From NCBI GenBank assembly GCA_902805545.1, contig CADCTD010000093.1:88986-152985 (forward strand): DNA of 64,000 bases, in the 5' to 3' direction. Both the position numbers and the translations under genes were made by a program. The stretch is from an uncultured Craurococcus sp. Its GTDB lineage: Bacteria; Pseudomonadota; Alphaproteobacteria; Acetobacterales; Acetobacteraceae. Below are positions 22,246 through 31,749 of this stretch, in pieces; the stretch's first letter is position 1, and each line of letters begins with the position of its first letter. The notes beneath the pieces were generated by a model that saw only the letters and a list, made by a program, of their open reading frames with translations, made no database searches and was not told the origin of the DNA.

Positions 22246-22270
22246 CCCCTCTGGCTGTCTCAGCCCGAGG
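22246..22270 (-). promoter_or_regulatory. rpsF leader hairpin masking the ribosome-binding site
   Basis: On the minus strand CCTCGGGCTG (22270-22261) pairs with CAGCCAGAGG (22257-22248), with one internal mismatch and an AGA loop. The SD GAGGGG begins within the second arm, eight to nine bases before the rpsF ATG. Position and logic match the S6:S18-binding leaders known upstream of rpsF in many bacteria. The specific RNA motif needs a covariance search. Confidence 0.5.
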
Positions 22271-22343
22271 CGCAAGGCAGGATGCCGGGCGCGCAAGTGG
22301 GCATAGCCGCGCGCGATGCCTCCGCGGCGGCAGGGAAGCGCGG

Positions 22344-22372
22344 CGTAAAGCACGCCGTCCCGCCATAGGCAA
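22344..22372 (-). promoter_or_regulatory. Candidate promoter of the rpsF operon
   Basis: On the minus strand TTGCCT (22372-22367) and TTTACG (22349-22344) are separated by 17 bases, about 105-130 bases upstream of the rpsF ATG. A CAAGTC/GACTTG palindrome (22370-22383) overlaps the -35, and a CGGCGT/ACGCCG hairpin (22341-22357) spans the -10. I see nothing else in the 22384-22644 part of this gap. Confidence 0.4.
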
Positions 22373-22644
22373 GTCCCGACTTGGCCCCGCCCGTACCCCC
22401 GGACGGTCGGGAAGCCCTCGGCGACGCCCGTCGCATCGGCCCGGTCGGCGGTCGGCAGGATGCCCTGCCTCGGCGGGCAGGGAGCGTCCCGCATTACCTG
22501 CCGTCCATCTCCCGGCAGGCTGCCCGCTGACCGGCCCTCTTCCCGGGGCGAGAGGCCGAGCCATCGCGGCACAGGATGACAAACACCCCCCATCCGCATT
22601 ATGCAGCGCCGCAAATTCCTCGAGCCCGGAACGGTGACCCGCCC

Positions 22645-23412
22645 TTGCGACGCATCCCAAGCCTCTCCCTCCTCCTGCTGCTCGCCGCCTGCGGTGCCGA
22701 CTACTCGCCGGACACCTATGCCACGCGCGCCGTCCAGCAGGCGAACAAGGTGGAGCAGGGCATGCTGGTCGGCCGGCGCGAGGTGAACATCACCGCCGAG
22801 GGCACCACCGGCGCCGCGACCGGTGCGGCGGCCGGCGGCGTGCTCGGCGCCCAGGCGCCGGGGGGTGGCATCGGCTCGGCGCTGGGCGGCGTCGGTGGGG
22901 CGCTGATCGGCGGCCTCATCGGCACCACGGCCGAGCATGTGGCGGGCGATACCAAGGCTTTCGAGTACATCGTCCGCACCACCGGCAAGGGCGAGCTGAT
23001 CTCGGTGACGCAGCGCGACCAGACGCCGCTCGTCATCGGCCAGCGCGTCCTCGTCATCGCCGGCACCCAGGCCCGCATCGTCCCCGACTACACGACCGAG
23101 CCGCCCGCCACCCCGGCGGCGGCCGCGGCAACCGCTGCCCAGTCCCGGCCCGCCGCCAGCCCGCCCCCCACTCCAACCCCCGGTTCAGCCCCCGTCGGCG
23201 AGACGGCCGCCCTGCCGCCTGCCCCGCCGCCCCCGGTCGTCGTCCCGCCGCCGCCCACTCCGCCCACCGGGGCCGCCGCCGAGCCTGCCCCGCAGCCGGC
23301 CCCCCAGGCCTCCGGCCCGTCCCCTGCCACCCAGGCGGCGCAGAACGCGCTGACCTCCCAGCTCCCGCCCGTGGCGCAGAGCGTCGCCCGCGGCGTCGCC
23401 GCCTCGCCCTGA
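22645..23412 (+). CDS. SlyB/Pcp-like outer-membrane lipoprotein with Pro/Ala-rich tail
   Basis: A lipoprotein signal (RIPSLSLLLLLAACG) precedes a domain with conserved VEQGMLVGRREVNI and a glycine-zipper segment (TGAATGAAAGGVLGAQAPGGGIGSALGG), as in SlyB/Pcp 17-kDa antigens. The last ~90 residues are Pro/Ala-rich and probably span the periplasm or wall. TTG 22645 gives a compact signal peptide; ATG 22576 would add 23 unusual residues. It is divergent from the rpsF operon and 76 bases ahead of fabD. Confidence 0.72.
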   Translation: MRRIPSLSLLLLLAACGADYSPDTYATRAVQQANKVEQGMLVGRREVNITAEGTTGAATGAAAGGVLGAQAPGGGIGSALGGVGGALIGGLIGTTAEHVAGDTKAFEYIVRTTGKGELISVTQRDQTPLVIGQRVLVIAGTQARIVPDYTTEPPATPAAAAATAAQSRPAASPPPTPTPGSAPVGETAALPPAPPPPVVVPPPPTPPTGAAAEPAPQPAPQASGPSPATQAAQNALTSQLPPVAQSVARGVAASP

Positions 23413-23488
23413 GCGGCCGATTGACAGCGCTGTGACAGGCCGGTAGGCCCGCCGCCAACCAAATCGAGCCCCCTCTGAGGAACCGTCC

Positions 23489-24448
23489 ATGGCAATGGCC
23501 TTCGTCTTCCCCGGCCAGGGCAGCCAGGCCCCCGGCATGGGCCGCGATCTCGCCGCCGCCTTCCCCGTCGCCCGCGAGGTCTTCCAGGAGGTCGACGAGG
23601 CGCTGAAGCTGCACCTCTCCCGCCTGATGTTCGAGGGTCCGCCCGAGGAGCTCACCCTCACCGCCAATGCCCAGCCCGCGCTGATGGCCCATTCCGTCGC
23701 CGTGCTGCGCGTGCTGGAAGGCGAGGGGGGCTTCGAGCTCCCCGCGAGGGTCGCCCTCGTCGCCGGCCATTCCCTCGGCGAGTACAGCGCGCTCACCGCC
23801 GCCCGCGCCTTCGACCTCTCGACCGCCGCACGGCTCCTCCGCCTCCGCGGCGAGGCAATGCAGAGGGCGACACCGCCCGGCACCGGCGCGATGGCCGCCC
23901 TCCTCGGCGCCGAGCTTCCCCAGGCCCAGGCCATCTGCGACGTCGCCAAGGCCGACCCGGAAACCGGGGAGGAGGAGGTACTGCAGATCGCCAACGACAA
24001 TGGCGGCGGCCAGGTCGTCATCTCCGGCGCGAAATCCGCCGTCGACCGCGCCATCGCCGCCGCCCCCGGCCTTGGCGTGAAGCGCGCCCTGCCACTCCCC
24101 GTCTCCGCCCCCTTCCACTGCGCCCTGATGGCGCCTGCCGCCGATGCCATGGCCGCGGCGCTCGCCGAGGCGATGATCCAGGCCCCCCTCGTCCCGGTCA
24201 TCGCCAATGTCACCGCCGCCAAGGCGACCGACCCGACCGAGATCCGCCGCTTGCTGGTCGAGCAGGTGACGGCCACCGTCCGCTGGCGCGACTGCGTCGC
24301 CAGCATGGCGGCGATGGGCTGCGACCGCTTCGTCGAGCTCGGCGCCGGCCGCGTCCTCACCGGCCTGATGAAGCGCAACGCGCCCGAGGCGACGGCCAGC
24401 GCCATCGGCACCCCCGCCGAGGTCGAAGCCTTCCTCAAGACCATCTGA
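23489..24448 (+). CDS. fabD: Malonyl-CoA:ACP transacylase
   Basis: A 319-residue acyltransferase. The start FVFPGQGSQAPGMG forms the oxyanion region, the nucleophile serine is in GHSLGEYSAL, and the catalytic histidine is in SAPFHCALM. It loads malonyl groups onto ACP for fatty-acid elongation. It is the first gene of a fabD-(hypothetical)-fabG-(small ORF)-acpP-fabF-mltG run on the same strand. Confidence 0.96.
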   Translation: MAMAFVFPGQGSQAPGMGRDLAAAFPVAREVFQEVDEALKLHLSRLMFEGPPEELTLTANAQPALMAHSVAVLRVLEGEGGFELPARVALVAGHSLGEYSALTAARAFDLSTAARLLRLRGEAMQRATPPGTGAMAALLGAELPQAQAICDVAKADPETGEEEVLQIANDNGGGQVVISGAKSAVDRAIAAAPGLGVKRALPLPVSAPFHCALMAPAADAMAAALAEAMIQAPLVPVIANVTAAKATDPTEIRRLLVEQVTATVRWRDCVASMAAMGCDRFVELGAGRVLTGLMKRNAPEATASAIGTPAEVEAFLKTI

Positions 24449-24543
24449 ACCCCTGCTATCCCGATCACGCGGAACTCAGTCGCGCAATTGGAATGGCTAT
24501 GTTCAACCGCAGGTCTCTCAACCCTGCGAGGATTCCAACGCCG

Positions 24544-25197
24544 ATGTCTGCCACGCCGGTGAACGAGGACTGGTACCGCAACAGCACCCTCCGGATGGAG
24601 GCCGAGGGCTACCAGTGGCGCAACGCCTCCCACGGCCCGCGCAAGACCCTTGTCAGCGACCCGGACCCGGATGCCCCGGGCGGCTTCGCCTACCAGCGCA
24701 ACGGCGGCCTCATCGCCAAGCGCCGCGTGCTGCTGGCCGAGGACAACATGCTCTACCGCTTCGCCGCCCGCCGCTATCTCGGCAGCGGCGGCCAGGCGTT
24801 GCTGCCGCTGCTGAACTCGCCCTGGTGGATGGAGGAGGACCGCATGGTCCTGCTCCTCTCCCGCGCCCGCACCGCCGGCATCACCCTGATCGAGGCCGCC
24901 CGCCGCCAGCTCGCCCTGCCGCCCGCCTGGACGGATTGCGACATCATCGTCCGCGTCCGCCCGAAGCCCGGCATCCTCATCGCCGCCCATGCCGGTCCGG
25001 GCGTGACGGCGGAAGGCGGCGGCCAGCGCTATGTCGTCGCCCAGGAAGCGCCGCACCTCTTCATCGACCAGCTCTACATCCCCGGCCTCGGCCGCCATTT
25101 CGCCCTGGGTGGCGCCGGCGAGGCCAGTGCCGCCGCCTGGTTCGACCTCAAGACCGCCGCCTCCTTCGACCCGGCCGCCCGCGGCCTCAACCCATGA
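24544..25197 (+). CDS. Conserved-looking hypothetical protein between fabD and fabG
   Basis: A soluble protein of 217 residues from ATG 24544 (MSATPVNEDWYRNST); an in-frame ATG at 24493 would add 17. There is no signal peptide or membrane helix. The central part, LLPLLNSPWWMEEDRMVLLLSRARTAGITLIEAARRQL, looks like an ordered helical domain. Near the end, FIDQLYIPGLGRHFALGGAGEASAAAWFDLKTA looks like a beta-rich segment. I do not recognise the family. Codon use matches its neighbours, and the position inside a fatty-acid operon hints at a related role. Confidence 0.65.
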   Translation: MSATPVNEDWYRNSTLRMEAEGYQWRNASHGPRKTLVSDPDPDAPGGFAYQRNGGLIAKRRVLLAEDNMLYRFAARRYLGSGGQALLPLLNSPWWMEEDRMVLLLSRARTAGITLIEAARRQLALPPAWTDCDIIVRVRPKPGILIAAHAGPGVTAEGGGQRYVVAQEAPHLFIDQLYIPGLGRHFALGGAGEASAAAWFDLKTAASFDPAARGLNP

Positions 25198-25210
25198 CGG
25201 GAGCCCCACC

Positions 25211-25966
25211 ATGTTCGACCTGACCGGCCGCGTCGCACTGGTCACCGGCGCGACGGGCGGCATCGGCGCCGCCACCGCCCGCGCCCTCCATGCCCGGGGG
25301 GCGAAGCTGGCCCTGACCGGCCGCCGCGCCGCGGAGCTCGAGGCGCTCGCCGCCGAGCTGGGCGGGGCCAAGCCGGGCGGGGAGGGGGTGCTGGTCGCCC
25401 CTGCCGACCTCGCCGACCCGGCGGCGCCTGCGGCGCTGGTCGAGCAGGTGGAGGCGGCGCTCGGCGGCCTCGACATCCTGGTGAACAATGCGGGCTTCAC
25501 CCGCGACATGCTGGCGCTGCGCATGGGCGATGCCGACTGGGCCTCGGTGCTGGAGGTCGACCTCACCGCCCCCTTCCGCCTGGCCCGCGCCGCGCTGCGC
25601 GGGATGATGAAGCGCCGCCACGGCCGCATCGTCTCCATCGCCTCGATCGTCGGCGTCACCGGCAACGCCGGCCAGGCCAACTACGCCGCCGCCAAGGCCG
25701 GCCTCATCGGCATGAGCAAATCCCTGGCGCAGGAGGTGGCGACGCGGGGCGTCACGGTGAACGTCGTCGCCCCGGGCTTCGTCAAGACCGCGATGACCGA
25801 CGCCCTGCCCGAGGCCGCCCGCACCAAGCTGCTCGAGCGCATCCCCACCGGCCGCATGGGCACGCCGGAGGATATCGGCGCCGCCGTCGTCTACCTCGCC
25901 AGCGCCGAGGCCGCCTGGGTCACCGGCCAGACGCTGCACGTGAACGGCGGCATGGCGATGATCTGA
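25211..25966 (+). CDS. fabG: 3-oxoacyl-ACP reductase
   Basis: A 251-residue short-chain dehydrogenase. The NADP-binding TGATGGIGAAT lies at 12-22, NNAG at 92-95 and the catalytic S145, Y158 and K162 (YAAAKAG) follow. It has the typical FabG ending HVNGGMAMI. It reduces beta-ketoacyl-ACP. ATG 25211 follows the previous stop by 13 bases, indicating one operon. Confidence 0.95.
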   Translation: MFDLTGRVALVTGATGGIGAATARALHARGAKLALTGRRAAELEALAAELGGAKPGGEGVLVAPADLADPAAPAALVEQVEAALGGLDILVNNAGFTRDMLALRMGDADWASVLEVDLTAPFRLARAALRGMMKRRHGRIVSIASIVGVTGNAGQANYAAAKAGLIGMSKSLAQEVATRGVTVNVVAPGFVKTAMTDALPEAARTKLLERIPTGRMGTPEDIGAAVVYLASAEAAWVTGQTLHVNGGMAMI

Positions 25967-26064
25967 TCGGGGGAGGGCGCGCCCGCCCATCGCTTTTTGT
26001 TGCGTCGCCGCCCGCGCAACCCGAGACTGCCTGGCCCGCTTCAGCCCCAGCAGCCGAGGCAGCG

Positions 26065-26304
26065 ATGGTGCGTCTCAAACCGCCCCCGTTCACCCCTGAT
26101 TCCCTGGTCGGCCCCTGGCCCGACGGGCCCTGGTGGCTGCTCGGCGCCGCGGCCCTCGCCGCACCCTTCGCCGTGCTTTCGCAGGGCGCCGACCTGCATC
26201 TGGCGATCGCCGCCGGCCTCGCCTGCCTCGTCTCGCCCACGGCCGCGATCGAGGCGATGATGGGCGTGGCCCGGCTGGCACAGCTGGCTGCCCCGCCCCG
26301 CTGA
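26065..26304 (+). CDS. Small hydrophobic protein of unknown function
   Basis: A 79-residue ORF with a short polar N-terminus and two hydrophobic stretches (WWLLGAAALAAPFAVL and HLAIAAGLACLVS). It could be a two-helix membrane protein. It lies between fabG and acpP on the same strand, with the same GC-rich third positions as its neighbours. No family is recognised and no clear SD is seen, so it could be spurious. Confidence 0.4.
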   Translation: MVRLKPPPFTPDSLVGPWPDGPWWLLGAAALAAPFAVLSQGADLHLAIAAGLACLVSPTAAIEAMMGVARLAQLAAPPR

Positions 26305-26494
26305 TGCTGCGCCGCGTCATCCGCCGGGCCCATGCGGAAGGCACCAAAGGGACTTGCCAGCGCCGCAAACACCGCCTACGCCCCCTCCGGGTTCCGCGTT
26401 GACCAACCAACCGCCCCCGTGCGGCACGCCGCGATTCCGGGCATGGGCTGGTCGACGCCAGGGGCATGGCTGTTGATTTGGAGACTGGCACGCG

Positions 26495-26731
26495 ATGAGC
26501 GAGACCGCCGAGAAGGTTAAGAAGATTGTCGTCGAGCACCTCGGTGTGGACGAGGCCAAGGTGACCGAGGACGCCTCCTTCATCGACGATCTGGGCGCCG
26601 ACAGCCTCGACACCGTCGAGCTCGTGATGGCCTTCGAGGAGGCCTTCGGCGTGGAGATCCCGGACGATGCGGCCGAGAAAATCACCACGGTGAAGGACGC
26701 CATCGCCTATATCGACGGCCAGAAGGGCTGA
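26495..26731 (+). CDS. acpP: Acyl carrier protein
   Basis: A 78-residue acidic four-helix protein. The phosphopantetheine serine is S37 in the [14 protein letters not shown] motif. It carries growing acyl chains for the Fab enzymes. It is separated from the preceding small ORF by about 190 bases that hold no gene I can support, so it may have its own promoter, as expected for this abundant protein. fabF follows 42 bases later. Confidence 0.97.
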   Translation: MSETAEKVKKIVVEHLGVDEAKVTEDASFIDDLGADSLDTVELVMAFEEAFGVEIPDDAAEKITTVKDAIAYIDGQKG

Positions 26732-26773
26732 GGCCCTTCCCCGCCACGACCGAGACCGGGAAGAGGGTGTAGC

Positions 26774-28057
26774 GTGTTCGCACAGGCTGCCGCGCCGCGG
26801 CGCGTCGTCGTCACCGGCATGGGCATCGCTTGCCCGCTCGGCCTCGGTGTCGAGCGGGTTTGGAAGCGCATGGTCGAGGGGCAGAGCGGCATCGCCGCCA
26901 TCCAGTCCTTCGACGTGAAGGACCTGCCGGCCAAGGTCGCCGGCCAGGTCCCTGTCGGCACCAGGGCCGAAGGCGGGCTCGATCTCGCCGAATGGATTCC
27001 GGTCAAGGACCAGAAGAAGATGGACCGCTTCATCCAGCTCGCCGTCGTGGCGGCGGTGGAGGCGGTCGAGGATGCCGGCTGGATGCCGGAGGACGAGGAG
27101 GGCCGCTGCGCCACCGGCGTCATGATCGGCTCCGGCATCGGCGGCCTCACCACCATCTACGAAAGCTCCCAGCTCATCGCCCAGGGCAAGGGCAAGCGGG
27201 TCTCGCCCTTCTTCATCCCGAGCGCGCTGATCAACCTCGCCTCGGGCCATGTCTCCATCCGCTACGGCTTCAAGGGCCCGAACCATGCGGTGGTGACGGC
27301 CTGCGCGACCGGCGTGCACGCCCTCGGCGACGCCGCCCGGCTGATCGCCTTCGGCGATGCCGATGTCATGGTCGCCGGCGGCGCCGAGGCCGCGGTGAGC
27401 GAGATCGGCATGGCCGGCTTCTGCGCCTCCCGCGCGCTCTCCACCGGCTACAACGACACGCCGGCCGAGGCCTCCCGCCCCTGGGACGAGGGCCGCGACG
27501 GCTTCGTCATGGGCGAGGGCGCCGGCGTCGTCGTGCTGGAAGAGTACGAGCACGCGAAGAAGCGCGGCGCGAAGGTCTACGCCGAGGTCATCGGCTACGG
27601 CATGTCGGGCGACGCCCACCACATCACCGCCCCCTCCGACACCGGCGACGGTGCCTTCCGCTCCATGCGCGCCGCGCTGAAGAGCGCCGGCGTTGCCCCG
27701 GGCGAGGTCCAGTACGTCAACGCCCACGGCACCTCGACGCCGCTCGGCGACGACCTGGAGCTCGGCGCGGTGGAGCGGCTCTGGGGCGAGGATGCGCGCG
27801 GCCTGGCGATGTCCTCGACCAAGTCCGCCATCGGCCACCTGCTCGGCGCGGCCGGCGCGGTGGAGGGCATCTTCTCCATCCTCGCCATCCGCGACGGCAT
27901 CGCCCCGCCGACGCTGAACCTCGAGAAGCCCTCGAAGGACAGCCCGATCGACCGGGTCGCCAAGGTGGCGCAGGAGCGGAAGATCGAGGTGGCGCTGTCG
28001 AACAGCTTCGGCTTCGGCGGCACCAATGCCAGCATCGTCTTCCGCGCGGCGCCCTGA
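26774..28057 (+). CDS. fabF: 3-oxoacyl-ACP synthase II
   Basis: A 427-residue condensing enzyme. The active-site triad is the cysteine in VVTACATGVHALGD, the first histidine in NAHGTSTPLGD and the second in KSAIGHLLGAAG, with the final SFGFGGTNAS. It elongates acyl-ACP. It starts with GTG 26774 (MFAQAAAPRRVVVTG). Its TGA stop overlaps a CTG that appears to start mltG. Confidence 0.96.
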   Translation: MFAQAAAPRRVVVTGMGIACPLGLGVERVWKRMVEGQSGIAAIQSFDVKDLPAKVAGQVPVGTRAEGGLDLAEWIPVKDQKKMDRFIQLAVVAAVEAVEDAGWMPEDEEGRCATGVMIGSGIGGLTTIYESSQLIAQGKGKRVSPFFIPSALINLASGHVSIRYGFKGPNHAVVTACATGVHALGDAARLIAFGDADVMVAGGAEAAVSEIGMAGFCASRALSTGYNDTPAEASRPWDEGRDGFVMGEGAGVVVLEEYEHAKKRGAKVYAEVIGYGMSGDAHHITAPSDTGDGAFRSMRAALKSAGVAPGEVQYVNAHGTSTPLGDDLELGAVERLWGEDARGLAMSSTKSAIGHLLGAAGAVEGIFSILAIRDGIAPPTLNLEKPSKDSPIDRVAKVAQERKIEVALSNSFGFGGTNASIVFRAAP

Positions 28058-29034
28058 GACGGGGCCTTCGCATCGCCGGGGCGGCCGTCGCCGCCCTGGT
28101 CCTCCTCGCCGCGGCCGGCGCGGGCTGGGCCTGGCATCGCGTCCAGGCCCCCGGGCCGCTGGTTGAACAGGCCCAGCTTGTCATCCCCCGCGGCGGGACG
28201 GAGGCCATCGCCGCCGCCCTCGACCGCGCCGGGGTGATCGACGAGCCCCGCCTCTTCGCCCTCGCCACCCTGGTGACGCGTGGGGAGGGCCCGCTGCGCG
28301 CCGCCGAATTCGCTTTTCCGCCCGGCGCCTCCATGGCGCAGGTGCTCGGCATCCTCCGCCAGGGCCGGCCGGTGCAACGCCGCGTGACGATCCCCGAGGG
28401 TCTCACCGCCCGCCAGATCGCCGCCATCCTCGGCCGCACCGAGGGCCTCACCGGCGAACTGCCCGTCTTCGCCGAGGGCGTCGTCCTCCCCGAGACCTAT
28501 GCCTATGCCTGGGGCGACAGCCGCGCCGCGCTGTTCCGCCGCGCCGAGGCCGCCATGCTCCAGGCTCTGTCCGAGGCCTGGGCCGCCCGCGCCGCGAACC
28601 TGCCGCTGGCGACGCCGCGCGAGGCGCTGATCCTCGCCAGCATCGTCGAGCGCGAGACCTCGGTGCCGGAGGAGCGGCCGCGCATCGCCGCCGTCTTCCT
28701 CAACCGCCTCCGCGCGAACATGCCGCTGCAATCCGACCCGACGGTCGCCTATGCCGCCGCCGACGGCGCCCTGCTCGACCGTCCGCTGAGCCGCGCCGAC
28801 CTGGACCGCGACCATCCCTTCAACACCTACAAGGTGAGGGGACTGCCGCCCGCGCCCATCGCCGCGCCGGGCGTCGCCGCCCTGCGCGCCGTAACCCGCC
28901 CGGCCACGACCGAGGAGCTCTACTTCGTGGCCGATGGCACGGGCGGCCACGCCTTCGCCCGCACGCTGGAGGAGCACAACCGCAACGTCGCCCGCTGGCG
29001 CGAGATCGAGCGCCGCCGCGGGGCAGGGCTTTAG
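28054..29034 (+). CDS. mltG: Endolytic transglycosylase MltG
   Basis: About 326 residues: an N-terminal membrane anchor (IAGAAVAALVLLAAAGAGWAW), a LysM-like region and a YceG domain. The domain carries the catalytic-glutamate motif LASIVERETSVPEERPRIAAVFLNRL and the closing DGTGGHAFARTLEEHNRNV. It cleaves nascent glycan strands. No ATG, GTG or TTG lies anywhere near the membrane anchor. The best start is CTG 28054, which overlaps the fabF TGA as CTGA, the same geometry as the ATGA couplings elsewhere in the window. The fabF-mltG order is conserved in alphaproteobacteria. Confidence 0.9.
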   Translation: MRRGLRIAGAAVAALVLLAAAGAGWAWHRVQAPGPLVEQAQLVIPRGGTEAIAAALDRAGVIDEPRLFALATLVTRGEGPLRAAEFAFPPGASMAQVLGILRQGRPVQRRVTIPEGLTARQIAAILGRTEGLTGELPVFAEGVVLPETYAYAWGDSRAALFRRAEAAMLQALSEAWAARAANLPLATPREALILASIVERETSVPEERPRIAAVFLNRLRANMPLQSDPTVAYAAADGALLDRPLSRADLDRDHPFNTYKVRGLPPAPIAAPGVAALRAVTRPATTEELYFVADGTGGHAFARTLEEHNRNVARWREIERRRGAGL

Positions 29035-29045
29035 GCGGCAGCATC

Positions 29046-29066
29046 GAGGAGGGCTCCGCCCTCCTC
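29046..29066. terminator. GC-rich hairpin between convergent mltG and lipoprotein gene
   Basis: GAGGAGGGC (29046-29054) pairs perfectly with GCCCTCCTC (29058-29066) around a TCC loop, 12 bases after the mltG stop. There is no T-run on either strand. It is likely a shared transcript end. Confidence 0.5.
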
Positions 29067-29116
29067 AAGCCCCACATGTCCTGGGGCAGAAAGGCCCTTG
29101 GAACCCGCGGCTTGGT

Positions 29117-29284
29117 TCAGTCGATGACGTCGCCCACCGCATGGATCGGCGCTCCGATCGGCTTGCCGATCACCGGGACGACGGAGATCACGTCCCCCGT
29201 CACCCGGAAGGGCAGCGCCACCAACCCGCAGCCCGACAGCGACAGCGCCGCCAGCACCAGCATCACCACACGCATACGCTTCAT
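29117..29284 (-). CDS. Small lipoprotein (DUF6726-like)
   Basis: 55 residues starting MKRMRVVMLVLAALSLSGC, a clear lipobox with C19. The mature peptide is GLVALPFRVTGDVISVVPVIGKPIGAPIHAVGDVID. The repeated GD-V / P-V-I-GKP pattern resembles a small family of alphaproteobacterial lipoproteins of unknown function (DUF6726, from memory). In-frame ATGs at 29290 and 29311 would lengthen the n-region. It lies downstream of ybbA on the same strand, in the slot where a permease would be expected. Confidence 0.65.
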   Translation of the reverse strand: MKRMRVVMLVLAALSLSGCGLVALPFRVTGDVISVVPVIGKPIGAPIHAVGDVID

Positions 29285-29326
29285 CCTCATCCGTTCGCCG
29301 CCCGAACGCATCGCGCCGGGCTCCGT

Positions 29327-30044
<718 letters not shown>

Positions 30045-30046
<2 letters not shown>

Positions 30047-30725
30047 GGTGCCATGCGGGTTCCGGGATGCCAGCCGATATGGGCGCAGAAGCGCGATCGG
30101 CCTAGCTCTATCGGGTATCGGAGTATTGCGGGCCGGGATGAATGGGGCGGGGGCGGCCGAGCCGGTCCGCCTCCTCGCCCTCGGCGACAGCCTGACGGCC
30201 GGCTATGGCCTGTCCGCCGGCGAGGGCTTCGTCCCCCGCCTCCAGGCCGCGCTCCAGGCCCGCGGCCGCCAGGTGAGGGTGCTGGACGGCGGCGTCTCCG
30301 GCGACACCACCGCCGGCGGCCTCGCCCGGCTCGACTGGGCGCTTGCCGACAACCCGCAGGCCGCGATCGTCGAGCTGGGCGGCAATGACGGGCTCCGCGG
30401 CCTGCCCCCCGCCGAGACCCGCCGCAACCTGGCCGCCATCCTCGACCGTCTTGCCGCCCGCCGCATCCCGGTGCTGCTTTCCGGCATGCTCGCCCCGCCC
30501 AATCTCGGTGCCGAGTACGGCCGCGAATTCCAGGCCGTGTTCCACGACCTGGCGCGGGAGCGCCCCGGCCTGGTCTTCGACCCCTTCTTCCTCGAGGGCA
30601 TCGCCGGCGACCCGGCCCTGAACCAGGCGGATGGCATCCATCCGAACCTCCGCGGCGTAGAGCGTCTGGTCGCCCGCATCCTTCCCGCGGTGGAGGCCCT
30701 GCTGGACCGTGTCACCCCTGGCTGA
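30045..30725 (+). CDS. tesA: Arylesterase / lysophospholipase TesA (GDSL hydrolase)
   Basis: An SGNH hydrolase. Block I is ALGDSLTAGYG with the nucleophile serine, block III is ELGGNDGLRG and block V is DGIHPN with the Asp-His pair. ATG 30045 (or GTG 30048) includes an apparent export signal: RRSAIGLALSGIGVL followed by AGA-AEP. ATG 30138 would give a 195-residue protein without a signal. Because TesA proteins are usually periplasmic, I favour the longer form. That choice makes its 5' end overlap the divergent ybbA start by two bases. Confidence 0.88.
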
Positions 30726-30737
30726 GGAGTGTCCCCG

Positions 30738-31277
30738 ATGATCCGCCTCTTCGTCGCCCTGGCCCTGCCGCCCGCCATCAAGGACCAGCTCGCCGACCTC
30801 GCGGGGGGCATCCCCGGCGCCCGCTGGGTGCCGCCGGAGAACTACCACCTCACCCTCCGCTTCATCGGCGAGGTCGAGTCCTGGCAGGCGCAGGACGTGG
30901 ACGATGCCCTCGCCAATATCCGCGCCCGCCCCTTCGAGCTGTCGCTCCGCGGCTTGGGCACCTTCGAGAAGGCCGGCCGCATCAGCGCCCTCTGGGTCGG
31001 CGTCGAGAAGACGGAGGCGCTCGCCTTCCTCCAGGCCAAGGTGGAGACCGCCCTGCAGCGCGTCGGCCTGGAGCCGGAGCGCAAGCGCTTCGCCCCGCAT
31101 GTGACGCTGGCCCGCACCGATCGCGCCGCGCCGGACAAGCTGATCCAGTTCGTCCAGGCGCATAACCTCTTCCGCGCCCCCTCCGTGCCGGTCGAGAGCT
31201 TCACCCTCTATTCCAGCCTGCTCGGCAAGGAGCAGGCCTTCTACGTGCCCGAGGTCGAATACGCCCTCGCGGCCTGA
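30738..31277 (+). CDS. thpR: RNA 2',3'-cyclic phosphodiesterase (2H family)
   Basis: A 179-residue 2H phosphoesterase with the paired HxTx motifs HLTLRF (near residue 38) and HVTLAR (near residue 117). The start MIRLFVALALPP is the usual ThpR/LigT N-terminus. It hydrolyses 2',3'-cyclic ends and can ligate 2',5'-linked RNA. ATG 30738 is preferred over GTG 30729. It follows tesA by 12 bases. Confidence 0.93.
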   Translation: MIRLFVALALPPAIKDQLADLAGGIPGARWVPPENYHLTLRFIGEVESWQAQDVDDALANIRARPFELSLRGLGTFEKAGRISALWVGVEKTEALAFLQAKVETALQRVGLEPERKRFAPHVTLARTDRAAPDKLIQFVQAHNLFRAPSVPVESFTLYSSLLGKEQAFYVPEVEYALAA

Positions 31278-31337
31278 ACCGGGGAGGGAGGCAGGCCCGG
31301 ATCGACTTCCGGGCCCGCCCCGGCTAGGGTCCGGCCG

Positions 31338-31694
31338 GTGAACCGCCGGCTGTCCTTCCTGCTGCTCGCCGCCCTGCTGCTGCAGGCCGTCCTTGCCCCG
31401 GCGCATGGGCTGGCGATGGCGCGCCACAGCCTCACCCTCGAGATCTGCACGGTGGACGGGCTGAAGACGCTCCACCAGCAGCAGCCCGACGGCAGCCCGG
31501 CCGAGCCGGGCCATGCCGGCGCCTGCCTCGCCTGCCATGCCCTGCCGGCCGGCGCCATGCTGGACCCGCCGCCGCTGCCGGCCCCGGCCTGGCTCCGCCT
31601 CACCGCCAGCCCCGCCCCGGTCCCTTCCGATCGCCTGCCAGGCGGCATCCGCGGCCCGCCGGGCGGCGCCCGCGCCCCACCAGCCCTCTCCTGA
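31338..31694 (+). CDS. DUF2946-like periplasmic protein, first of a copper-related trio
   Basis: 118 residues from GTG 31338. There is a Sec signal (LSFLLLAALLLQAVLAPAHG), a conserved LEICTVDGLKTL segment and then GACLACHALPAG. The EICT.DG plus CxxC pattern resembles DUF2946, a family often found beside copper-handling genes. The C-terminus is Pro/Gly-rich. It precedes YcnI and PCuAC homologues on the same strand, so a role in periplasmic copper supply is likely, though unproven. Confidence 0.65.
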   Translation: MNRRLSFLLLAALLLQAVLAPAHGLAMARHSLTLEICTVDGLKTLHQQQPDGSPAEPGHAGACLACHALPAGAMLDPPPLPAPAWLRLTASPAPVPSDRLPGGIRGPPGGARAPPALS

Positions 31695-31749
31695 TCCGCC
31701 GCACGCGGCCGCCCCCGGCCGCGCCCGTCCCCGATCCAGGAGAACCCGC

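Noticed and set aside
22240..22938. N-terminal extension of S6 by 233 codons
   Set aside because: S6 starts at the conserved MPLYESVFI; the extension crosses the leader hairpin and the divergent lipoprotein gene.
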